A stretch of 64,000 nucleotides of DNA, from assembly GCF_009725995.1 (NCBI RefSeq), contig NZ_RCNS01000001.1, forward strand, positions 62,001 to 126,000, in the 5' to 3' direction. Shown in pieces: positions 55,092 through 62,678 of this stretch. This DNA is from Zobellia laminariae (GTDB lineage: Bacteria > Bacteroidota > Bacteroidia > Flavobacteriales > Flavobacteriaceae). A program made the position numbers and the translations under genes. How positions within the stretch are numbered: position 1 is the first letter of the stretch; the number at the start of each line of letters is the position of its first letter. The notes beneath the pieces are model-generated. The model was not told the origin of the DNA. It did not search any database and saw only the letters and a program-made list of their open reading frames with translations.

Positions 55092-56306
55092 ATGCCTAAC
55101 ATGAATACGTTTCAAAGCAGATTAGACAGCCAAAGCAGGCTGCTAATAAACTTTGCATATTCTTCATCTGCTCTTTCATTTTTAGTAGGCATAGTCCTTT
55201 ATATGTTGGGAGTGGTGGGCTATCTGCCTGCTACATTTCTATTATACGCGGTGCTGAACCTAGTCAATATGTTTCTGTATAAGAAATATAACAAGCTACT
55301 CATTACATCTGTTATTGGATCTGCTTTATCACTTATTGGTACAGTGGTAGTAACCCTCTTTAGCGGAGGTATAAACAGTTCGTTTATTTTTGTATTTAGT
55401 ATTATTATTCTGGGTGGTTATATGACAGGTCATTTTTTTGGAAAAATATACCTAACGATAATCTTGCTTGTTACCATTGGGATATATGCCGCAAGTGAAT
55501 ACCTCTCAATTCCCAATGAGGTACCGGAAAACTCAAGAGACCTTTTCAGCTTCATAAGCATCATTTTTTGCTCTTATTTATTGTTTGTTGTTTTTGGCAA
55601 ACATCTTTTACTTACTCATGAAAGACTAGAAACGTCAAAAACAAAAATAGAAGAAGGTATTGCGGAGAAAGAATTACTTCTTAGAACAGTACATCATAGG
55701 GTAAAGAACAATCTGCAGACCGTATCCAGTCTGTTAAGTTTACAATCAAAAAATACTACCAATGCGAAAATAAAAGAACTAGCTATTAGCAGTCAGCATA
55801 GAATTAATTCTATGGCTATGATTCATGAAATGCTTTACATGCAGGATAACATCTCTCAGATTGCCTTTAAGCCTTACTTAAAAGAACTGACTGATTTCTT
55901 GGTAAAATCTGCCAACAGTAAAAACTTAGATGTTACCGTAAACATAGATATGCCAGATGTTAATCTAGGTTTGGATACAACAATTCCTTTAGGTTTGCTA
56001 ATTAATGAAGCGGTTACAAATTCTTTAAAATATGGATTTCCAGAAAATACAGCTGGTAGAATAGATATTCTCCTTAAAGAAAATGCAGAAGAATCTCAAA
56101 GTTATTTTTTAGATATTACCGATGATGGAGTAGGTTTTCCTGCGGAGATAAACCATAAAACCACCAAATCCTTAGGACTTAAACTTATGCACAATCTAGG
56201 ACGCCAGTTAAGAGGTTCTGTATCACGGATTAAAACAGAAAACGGAACTGGTTACCATATTATTTTTAAAGACAAAGAGCGGCATCTACCAGGAATTAAT
56301 GGGTAA
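55092..56306 (+). CDS. HisKA_2-type membrane histidine kinase (paralogue 2)
   Basis: 404 residues, same plan as the gene at 53621: six membrane segments, the shared LFSGGINSSFIFVFS stretch, HisKA_2 with His201 in TVHHRVKNNLQTVSSLL, and an ATPase domain with GLLINEAVTNSLKYGF and ITDDGVGFP. Here the G1 box is normal. It has its own promoter region with a palindrome. Sensing is probably by the membrane domain itself, as no extracellular sensor domain exists. Start could also be the ATG three codons later. Confidence 0.87.
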   Translation: MPNMNTFQSRLDSQSRLLINFAYSSSALSFLVGIVLYMLGVVGYLPATFLLYAVLNLVNMFLYKKYNKLLITSVIGSALSLIGTVVVTLFSGGINSSFIFVFSIIILGGYMTGHFFGKIYLTIILLVTIGIYAASEYLSIPNEVPENSRDLFSFISIIFCSYLLFVVFGKHLLLTHERLETSKTKIEEGIAEKELLLRTVHHRVKNNLQTVSSLLSLQSKNTTNAKIKELAISSQHRINSMAMIHEMLYMQDNISQIAFKPYLKELTDFLVKSANSKNLDVTVNIDMPDVNLGLDTTIPLGLLINEAVTNSLKYGFPENTAGRIDILLKENAEESQSYFLDITDDGVGFPAEINHKTTKSLGLKLMHNLGRQLRGSVSRIKTENGTGYHIIFKDKERHLPGING

Positions 56307-56378
56307 TTTATCATTAAAATACGATTTCCTTTTGTTGCTTATAAAATCTATATATTTAGTGAACAATAGAACCACCAT

Positions 56379-57779
56379 ATGAAAAATTCTCGACGAAAGT
56401 TCCTGTCTTCCATAAGCATGCTTGCTGCCAGTTCTGCTATGCCATTATATGCTTTTGATTTTGGCTCATCAAAAAAACTTAAGGTTGCCCTTGTTGGAAC
56501 GGGAATACGAGGCATCACATTTTGGGGTAAAAGATTAGTTGACGAGTACTCCGATATTATTGAATTTGTGGGCCTTTCCGATATAAATAGTAGTAGGCTA
56601 GCTTATGGTAAAAAGTATATTGATGTCGCCTGCCCTGTTTTTATCGACTTTGAGAAAATGGTGAAGGATACTCGTCCAGACCTCATTATTGTTACTACAA
56701 AAGACTCTACCCATCATCAATTTATAATAAAAGGTTTAGAAATGGGCTGCGATGTACTAACTGAAAAGCCCCTTACCGTAGATGAAATTAAGTGTCAGGC
56801 TATTTTAGATGCTGAGAAAAAATCCGATAAAAACTTAATTGTAGGTTTTAATTATAGATGGAGCCCTTACGCCACTAAGATTAAACAACTCTTGATGGAC
56901 AAAACTATTGGCGATTTGGTATCGGTAGATTTCAGCTGGTACCTTAACACCTACCATGGTGCTTCTTATTTTAGAAGATGGCATGGCGAAATGGAAAGTA
57001 GCGGATCTCTTTGGGTACATAAATCCACTCATCATTTTGATTTACTTAATTGGTGGATAGATTCTGAACCTAGTGAAGTATTCGCTTATGGAGATTTAGA
57101 GTTCTACGGAAAAAATGGTCCTTTCAGAGGAGATAATTGCCGTACCTGCAAACACAGTAATGAATGCGATTTTTATTGGGATATTACCCAAAATGAATTT
57201 ATGACAGAACTTTATGTAGACCACGAACAAGAAGACGGCTACATACGTGATAACTGTCTGTTCCGAAAAGACATAGATATATATGATAAAATGTCTGCAC
57301 AGGTAAAATATACCAACAATACTACTCTGAATTACTCCCTTACTACCTACTCCCCTTTTGAGGGCTGGAGAGTAGCTTTTAATGGCACAAAAGGCCGTAT
57401 TGAAGCTTCTCAAGATATTCCCTATCATACTAATATTACCGTTTCTGAAGCCGAAAAACATACCAATGAAATGAATCAGACCAACAAAGAAGAACTATCC
57501 TATGAGCCCATCATAGTGCATAAACTCTGGAAGGAACATGAAACCATACAAGTACCTATGGAGAAACAAGGCCATGGTGGCGGTGATAAACGCTTGCAAG
57601 ACAAAATATTCAAGACTTCAGACATAGAAGATCCTTATGGTAGAACCGCAGGTATTAGAGATGGTGCAATGTCAATTCTTATTGGTATTGGTGCAAGACG
57701 TAGCATTAAACAGAAAAAAGCCATACAAATTTCAGAGCTTACAGATTTGGTCCCTCAAAAAAACGATAACAAAAGTTAA
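56379..57779 (+). CDS. Gfo/Idh/MocA-family oxidoreductase, Tat-exported
   Basis: A twin-arginine signal (MKNSRRKFLSSISMLAASSA) is followed by an NAD(P)-binding Rossmann fold (KVALVGTGIRGITFWGK) and the family motif LTEKPLTVDEIKC. The C-terminal domain carries a Cys-rich loop (NCRTCKHSNECDFYW, about 253-267) that could bind metal. Members act on sugars or sugar-like cyclitols; some periplasmic ones bind their cofactor tightly. The substrate is unknown. It lies between kinase genes 2 and 3 but has no clear functional tie to them. Confidence 0.85.
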   Translation: MKNSRRKFLSSISMLAASSAMPLYAFDFGSSKKLKVALVGTGIRGITFWGKRLVDEYSDIIEFVGLSDINSSRLAYGKKYIDVACPVFIDFEKMVKDTRPDLIIVTTKDSTHHQFIIKGLEMGCDVLTEKPLTVDEIKCQAILDAEKKSDKNLIVGFNYRWSPYATKIKQLLMDKTIGDLVSVDFSWYLNTYHGASYFRRWHGEMESSGSLWVHKSTHHFDLLNWWIDSEPSEVFAYGDLEFYGKNGPFRGDNCRTCKHSNECDFYWDITQNEFMTELYVDHEQEDGYIRDNCLFRKDIDIYDKMSAQVKYTNNTTLNYSLTTYSPFEGWRVAFNGTKGRIEASQDIPYHTNITVSEAEKHTNEMNQTNKEELSYEPIIVHKLWKEHETIQVPMEKQGHGGGDKRLQDKIFKTSDIEDPYGRTAGIRDGAMSILIGIGARRSIKQKKAIQISELTDLVPQKNDNKS

Positions 57780-57901
57780 TTACTTAGTTTTAGAGGTAGT
57801 ATTTTGCTTACTTTTTTAAGTATACCATTAAACACATTTAGATTTACCATAATAAAGAAGTTTTACCTAAATAAATAGAGAGAAAAATAAATTACCCTTT
57901 C

Positions 57902-59116
57902 ATGCAACAAAGTACCAATTTAGAAAAAAGATTAAAGAGTAGGGTAAGGCTAGTTTTAAAAGTCAACTACTATTCCTCTATCCTTTCTCTCATTTTTGGT
58001 GGGCTATGTTTCTTTCTTTTAGACATTACTGAAGTTATTCCCTATACCTTCCTCTCTTTTGGTATCCTAAACATTATCAACGTTTTATTATACAAGTACC
58101 ACAAGAGTCTTACGCTAACCTATAATATTGTTTCCATGATGACGTTAGCCGGAGCCAGTATTGTAACATTGTATAGTGGCGGAATCAATAGCCCATTTAT
58201 TTTTGTACTTGCCCTTATTGTAGTTGCCGGGTACGTTACTACAAGAGCCTATGGTACACTTTATTTAAATTTAAACCTATTGATAATAGTACTCATATAT
58301 TCACAGAGCGTAGCAGATTTTAATTTTGTCAAAGATGTTGTTCCAGAATCTTCCAAGAACCTATTCGCTCTTCTCAGCGTCTTATTTTCAGTCTACCTTT
58401 TAGGCGGTGTTTTTGGGAAAAATTTACTTCACGCACATCACAACTTGTACAAGACTAAAAATGAACTTGAAGAAAAAATACAAGAAAAAGAAACCTTAAT
58501 TAAAGAAGTACACCACAGAGTAAAAAACAATTTACAAACCGTATCTAGTTTATTAAGTCTACAATCAAGAGGTATTGAAGACAAAGACGTTAAAAGTCTA
58601 TTGAAAAGTAGCCAAAACCGAGTAATTACAATGGCTATAGTACATGAAATGCTCTATATGCGTGAAGACCTTTCTAAAATTGAATATAAATCTTATGTAC
58701 AAGAGCTTGCAGAATATTTGGTTCGCTCTATAAAAGGAACTAGTAGTAATATTACATTGAATATAGATATACCTAATGTTAAATTGAATATAGATACCGC
58801 TATACCTCTGGGTCTATTAATAAACGAAACAGTAACTAATGCCTTAAAATACGGCATTGTAGATAAAAATAAAGGAGAGATACATATTAAGCTTAGAAAA
58901 ACCGACGATAATGAGTTTATTCTCTATATGGGTGATGACGGCCAGGGATTTTCTAAAGACGTTACTCACAAAAACTCCAAATCACTAGGGCTGAAGTTGA
59001 TACATAACTTGTCAAGACAATTACAAGGTTCCATTATACGAGACCTAACTCAAAAAGGAACACACTACACTATAAAATTTAAGGAAATAAGAGATCAGAT
59101 AACTAGTGTGGCATAA
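57902..59116 (+). CDS. HisKA_2-type membrane histidine kinase (paralogue 3)
   Basis: 404 residues, closest to the kinase at 53621 (both keep SGGINSPFIF, VYLLGGV.GKNLL and the NNLQTVSSLL run). Six membrane segments, HisKA_2 with His204 in EVHHRVKNN, ATPase domain with GLLINETVTNALKYGI and MGDDGQGFS. The three kinases probably arose by tandem duplication, with the oxidoreductase inserted or retained between copies 2 and 3. No partner regulator nearby. Confidence 0.87.
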   Translation: MQQSTNLEKRLKSRVRLVLKVNYYSSILSLIFGGLCFFLLDITEVIPYTFLSFGILNIINVLLYKYHKSLTLTYNIVSMMTLAGASIVTLYSGGINSPFIFVLALIVVAGYVTTRAYGTLYLNLNLLIIVLIYSQSVADFNFVKDVVPESSKNLFALLSVLFSVYLLGGVFGKNLLHAHHNLYKTKNELEEKIQEKETLIKEVHHRVKNNLQTVSSLLSLQSRGIEDKDVKSLLKSSQNRVITMAIVHEMLYMREDLSKIEYKSYVQELAEYLVRSIKGTSSNITLNIDIPNVKLNIDTAIPLGLLINETVTNALKYGIVDKNKGEIHIKLRKTDDNEFILYMGDDGQGFSKDVTHKNSKSLGLKLIHNLSRQLQGSIIRDLTQKGTHYTIKFKEIRDQITSVA

Positions 59117-59136
59117 ACATCACCTAGATATAGAAA

Positions 59137-59247
59137 TTACCTTTTTAAAGGTAGCTTTAAAGAACGTAATACTCCTTTTGTCTTGGGAAATAATAGAATA
59201 TGGCTCAAAATTAAGGCTAGAGCTATTACCAGAATAAATACAATCAT
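59137..59247 (-). CDS. possible 36-residue membrane peptide
   Basis: ATG at 59247 to TAA at 59137: a hydrophobic run MIVFILVIALALILSHILLF, then a basic tail (PKTKGVLRSLKLPLKR). A TTG at 59262 would add MKIIV. It begins right after the stop of the small secreted protein gene at 59265 and would be on the same transcript. The hydrophobic-then-basic layout is coding-like, but the short length leaves real doubt. Confidence 0.35.
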   Translation of the reverse strand: MIVFILVIALALILSHILLFPKTKGVLRSLKLPLKR

Positions 59248-59264
59248 AACAATTATTTTCAAGG

Positions 59265-59519
59265 TTATACTAAGTAGGGCTTATCCAATTTGGTAACAAA
59301 ATCCAACGCTTTCATTACTCTATATTCTTTTAATTTATATAATCTTACTAAGCTGCTTTTGGCACTAATTTCAGCTTTCTTAATAGTCTCAACATCACAA
59401 GAGCCAGAAGCCAGAACAGAACCCATTTCAAAAACGTAATTTTTAACATTGACTATTGTATTAGGGGGAGCAGAGACTCCGAAATTGAAAACAAATAGCA
59501 AGATTAAAATAGATTTCAT
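59265..59519 (-). CDS. small secreted protein with VRLYK-KALxFxTK tail (paralogue A)
   Basis: The ATG at 59519 (MKSILILLFVFNFGVSA) gives a signal peptide; the longer frame to 59612 is unlikely. The 84-residue product ends SLVRLYKLKEYRVMKALDFVTKLDKPYLV, clearly related to the end of the protein at 59953. One cysteine (SGSCDVE) is unpaired. No known domain. The shared tail suggests a small exported family with a conserved C-terminal function. Confidence 0.65.
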   Translation of the reverse strand: MKSILILLFVFNFGVSAPPNTIVNVKNYVFEMGSVLASGSCDVETIKKAEISAKSSLVRLYKLKEYRVMKALDFVTKLDKPYLV

Positions 59520-59952
59520 AATATTAATTTGGGTTGTATAAAGGTAATCACAAAGTGACTCAAACCTTACCGTAAATCGCTGAACTGTAGTAATATTAGG
59601 CATCTGAAACAATTTCTGATAAACTGTTTATTATCCTCGGTAAATGAAATGCAAATGCCAAACTTTATTCCGCGTTATATGGTTTTAGTAGATTTACTTT
59701 TTGAAGGGTCTACTTAACTGAATGATGATAGCTAAAGAAAAAGAATTTTAAGCAACTATAATTCAAAGAATTAATAAGTAAGATTAAATAGTTTAAACTG
59801 TGCTATTAATTATGTAAGAATATCCGTTGAAAAGAAATGATTTAGAAGCTGATAATAAAGTTAGAATTTGATAAGAAGAAAGTAAGTATAGTTTTAAGCA
59901 AAGAGATATTACTTAGTGAATTAAATAGCTTAAAACGAAAAGCTAATTGTCA
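59520..59952. other. intergenic stretch between the two small secreted protein genes
   Basis: AT-rich. It holds the minus-strand promoter of the gene at 59265: TACCTTTA (59546-59539), one mismatch from TAnnTTTG. The block TTACCGTAAATCGCTGAA (59567-59584) resembles TACCGAGG-N-CGCTGAA before the paralogue (60231-60255). The part from 59640 to 59952 shows no coding frame or strong hairpin. Confidence 0.4.
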
Positions 59953-60192
59953 TTAAGCCATTTTAGCTTTGTTTCTTTTTGTTGTAAAAGAAAGTGCTTT
60001 AGTTACTCTAGCATTATCTCTCTTGTATAAACGAGCTACTTCTAAAGTACTTTCTAAACTAACTTCTTCGGTAGACGTTTCAGTAACGATAGTCATTTCT
60101 ATAGTATTAACTTTAACTGCTTCAGTGGCTGTTTGAGCTTGAGCAGTTACTCCGATAAAAAGAACAAAAATTAAAGTTGCGATAGTTTTCAT
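59953..60192 (-). CDS. small secreted protein with VARLYK-KALxFxTK tail (paralogue B)
   Basis: 79 residues. The signal peptide MKTIATLIFVLFIGVTAQAQ is followed by a Thr/Glu-rich middle (ATEAVKVNTIEMTIVTETSTEEV) and a basic tail VARLYKRDNARVTKALSFTTKRNKAKMA. The tail aligns with the protein at 59265 over about 28 residues, with RLYK, RV, KAL, F and TK shared. Function unknown. A GC-capped palindrome lies 7 bases before the start codon (60199-60221). Confidence 0.72.
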   Translation of the reverse strand: MKTIATLIFVLFIGVTAQAQTATEAVKVNTIEMTIVTETSTEEVSLESTLEVARLYKRDNARVTKALSFTTKRNKAKMA

Positions 60193-60198
60193 GACTTG

Positions 60199-60221
60199 GG
60201 CGTTTATATATATAAAACGCC
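60199..60221 (-). promoter_or_regulatory. palindrome before the small secreted protein gene
   Basis: GGCGTTT-ATATATATA-AAACGCC: perfect 7-bp arms around a 9-base AT core, 7 bases upstream of the start codon on the minus strand. In the mRNA it would form a stable leader hairpin, or it may be an operator. Confidence 0.45.
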
Positions 60222-60330
60222 GCAGACCCTATTCTACCGAGGTTCCGTTCGCTGAAAAACCCTTTATTTTCGGTTATCGGTACAACTTCGGTTCAAGTGT
60301 AAAAAACCATCGGTGAACGCGAATGATCTC

Positions 60331-60362
60331 AAAAACACCTTAACGGGATTAAGTGTTTTTAA
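60331..60362. terminator. terminator-like hairpin in a gene-free stretch
   Basis: Arms AAAAACACCTTAA and TTAAGTGTTTTT pair with one bulge, with a T-run on the plus side and an A-run on the other. There is no annotated gene to terminate within 60193-60765, so it may end a small transcript or be an attenuator. The rest of this 570-base stretch shows no coding frame. Confidence 0.4.
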
Positions 60363-60688
60363 TCCGAAATTAAGGGGTTTGTCATTTGAAAGAAGTGCCA
60401 TTCTACAATACCATAGCTTTGACATGGGTTCTAGTAATGAATGATATATAGTAATGATGCTTTCTCAACCTAGAAAAAGATAGGTTTACACAGAAGCTGC
60501 TCCTTAAGATGTATTAAATCTGATATTCATCAAAATATCTCACATCAAAGAAGGTTCTTTATTATGTATATCATAAGTATCCTACAATAAAAAACTATAA
60601 TTTTCAGTGTATGTACTATTCAGCTTACAACTAAAATTGAAGAACCAACGATCAAGAACATACTTTTGACGATTATTAGTTAATATTA

Positions 60689-60718
60689 TTGGACTGATAC
60701 ATCTAAATGAATAATTTG
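60689..60718 (+). promoter_or_regulatory. promoter of the malectin lipoprotein gene
   Basis: TTG (60689-60691), 19-base spacer, ATAATTTG (60711-60718): one mismatch from TTG-N19-TAnnTTTG. Start predicted near 60725, ATG at 60766. Confidence 0.6.
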
Positions 60719-60765
60719 CACACTCTTTTGAAAAAGAAAATAGATAAATTTAAAATCCCTAAATT

Positions 60766-61773
60766 ATGAGACGTAATTTAATTACAAAATGGTTTTTGCT
60801 TTCAATGTTATTTGTATCGTTCATTATGGTACCGGTAGCTTGTAGCAGCGATGATGGAGGAACCGAAACAGAACAAACACCTGATCCAGATCCTAAGCCA
60901 GAACCAGAGCCGGCACAAGAGGCAGACCCGACTAATGCAAATACTACTATAGATGCTACAGCTGCTGCTCACGCCAATGGAGTTAGTACATCAACCATAA
61001 CTGTTAAATTGGCTGATGCCGATGGAAAAAAATTAACAGCAAGCGGAGGCGTAGTTGCCTTATTAGCAAGCGGATCATCTACTGTATCTGAGGTAACAGA
61101 CAATAATAATGGAACATATACTGCGACAGTTAGTGGAGATGTTGAAGAAACTATAATTGTATCTGGAACTTTAGATGGTGTCGCTATTACCAGCACTGTA
61201 GAAATAACTTTCAACCCGGATGAATCTAACCCTGCTCAAGAAGCAGCTCAATCTGCGGAGGCTGTTGGCCCTACTCTATTAAGAATTAATTGTGGTGGTC
61301 CAGAAGTAACTTTTGGAGATATTACATTTTTAGAAGATCAATATTTTGATGGTCCTACTGAAGCCTACAGTAACCCTTCTGTTACAGAAGTAGCTAACAC
61401 CGAGATGGATGCTCTTTATTTGACGGAAAGAATTACCGACAATACAGACGTCAAAGGCCCTTTTTCTTATAAAATTCCTGTTACCAATGGAACTTATACC
61501 GTTAAACTTTATTTTGCAGAGGTTTACTGGGGGGTTGCAAATCCTGAAAACCTAGAAGGTGGAGTAGGAAGTAGAATTTTTAATATTTCAATGGAAGACC
61601 AAGAAATATTTACTGGCTACGATCTTTATAAAGAACATGGAGCTGGAAGTGCAGGTAGTCGAATGTATGATATTGAAGTAGCGGATGGTGAGTTAACTAT
61701 CACTTTTGAAGCAACAGTCAATAAACCAAAAATTTCGGGTATAGAAGTTTTCGGTACAGGAAGTGTTAATTAG
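60766..61773 (+). CDS. lipoprotein with Ig-like and malectin domains
   Basis: Lipobox PVAC with Cys26, then a Pro/Glu/Asp-rich spacer (PDPDPKPEPEPAQEA). Residues ~53-150 form an invasin/Big-1-like Ig domain (NTTIDATAAAHANGVSTSTI). Residues ~170-335 form a malectin-like carbohydrate-binding domain beginning LLRINCGGPEVTFGD, with YTVKLYFAEVYWG and the end ISGIEVFG. It is probably exposed on the cell surface and binds an alpha- or beta-glucan-type glycan. It is a stand-alone gene with its own promoter and a strong terminator. Confidence 0.82.
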   Translation: MRRNLITKWFLLSMLFVSFIMVPVACSSDDGGTETEQTPDPDPKPEPEPAQEADPTNANTTIDATAAAHANGVSTSTITVKLADADGKKLTASGGVVALLASGSSTVSEVTDNNNGTYTATVSGDVEETIIVSGTLDGVAITSTVEITFNPDESNPAQEAAQSAEAVGPTLLRINCGGPEVTFGDITFLEDQYFDGPTEAYSNPSVTEVANTEMDALYLTERITDNTDVKGPFSYKIPVTNGTYTVKLYFAEVYWGVANPENLEGGVGSRIFNISMEDQEIFTGYDLYKEHGAGSAGSRMYDIEVADGELTITFEATVNKPKISGIEVFGTGSVN

Positions 61774-61800
61774 TTTTAATAAAACTTAACATCAAATAGT

Positions 61801-61846
61801 AATAGGTCTTCAGAGAATGTTCTCTGAAGACCTATTTTTTTTTTTG
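61801..61846 (+). terminator. strong intrinsic terminator
   Basis: A perfect 17-bp inverted repeat (61801-61817 and 61820-61836) followed by more than ten T. Confidence 0.93.
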
Positions 61847-61903
61847 AACCTTTACGAGTAAGGAAACGTATATAAACCATACTAATAATTAAAAAATAGT
61901 AGA

Positions 61904-62587
61904 ATGATATTTAAAGCTATACTTGTTACCGTATCACTTTTTATAGGCACTTCTTGCCAATCTCACGTTGGAAAAAAAGAATCTGGTCAAGAACCACAGA
62001 AAAAAGAACAGATTACTAAACTAACCAGCCAAGATTTAGACAAATTTGAAACTGCATATTTCGCAAGTGGTTGTTTTTGGTGTGTAGAAGCCATATTTGA
62101 AAGTGTAAAAGGAGTTAAAGAAGTTGTTTCAGGCTATTCTGGTGGTACTGAAAAAAAACCAACTTATGAACAAGTTGGAGGAGGCATGACCAGCCACGCT
62201 GAGGCTGTTAAAGTTTATTATGATCCAGAAGTTATTTCCTTTACCGCTCTAGTACAAGTATTTTTTGGGTCTCATGACCCTACGACGCTTAATAGTCAGG
62301 GACCAGATCGCGGAACTCAATATAGATCTGTTGCATTTTATAAAACCAATAAAGAGAAACAGATTATTGAGGGTTACATAAAAGCTTTGAAAGACCAAAA
62401 CGTTTATGATGGTGCTCCCATTACGACAGAAGTGACCGAATTTACAAAATTCTATGATGCGGAAGATTATCACCAAGATTATGAACGTAAGCATCCTAAA
62501 AACTCATACATTACTAATGTGTCTGTTCCAAGATTAAATCGTTTCAAAGAAAATTTTAAAGAATACTTAAAGGAAGATGCTCATTAA
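61904..62587 (+). CDS. msrA: peptide methionine sulfoxide reductase A, lipoprotein form
   Basis: The MsrA motif GCFWC gives catalytic Cys57 (resolving Cys60 candidate nearby), with YSGG, GGGMTSHAEAVKVYYDP, GSHDPTTLNSQGPDRGTQYRS and EDYHQDYERKHP all in place. An N-terminal signal with lipobox IGTSC (Cys18) puts it in the periplasm rather than the cytoplasm, repairing oxidised envelope proteins. The linker is Gly/Gln/Lys-rich. It stands between the malectin gene and the terminator at 62611, with no MsrB beside it. Confidence 0.93.
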   Translation: MIFKAILVTVSLFIGTSCQSHVGKKESGQEPQKKEQITKLTSQDLDKFETAYFASGCFWCVEAIFESVKGVKEVVSGYSGGTEKKPTYEQVGGGMTSHAEAVKVYYDPEVISFTALVQVFFGSHDPTTLNSQGPDRGTQYRSVAFYKTNKEKQIIEGYIKALKDQNVYDGAPITTEVTEFTKFYDAEDYHQDYERKHPKNSYITNVSVPRLNRFKENFKEYLKEDAH

Positions 62588-62610
62588 TTGAGTGCCTTAA
62601 ATTTCGATTA

Positions 62611-62644
62611 AAAAAAATGCAGCCCTTCGAGGCTGTTTTTTTTT
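62611..62644 (+). terminator. intrinsic terminator after msrA
   Basis: A stem CAGCC/GGCTG with a 6-nt loop, A-run before and nine T after (bidirectional in form); the leftward gene ends at 62679, just before it. Confidence 0.8.
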
Positions 62645-62678
62645 GGGGAGCAATAGCATTCTACGGCCAATACTAATC

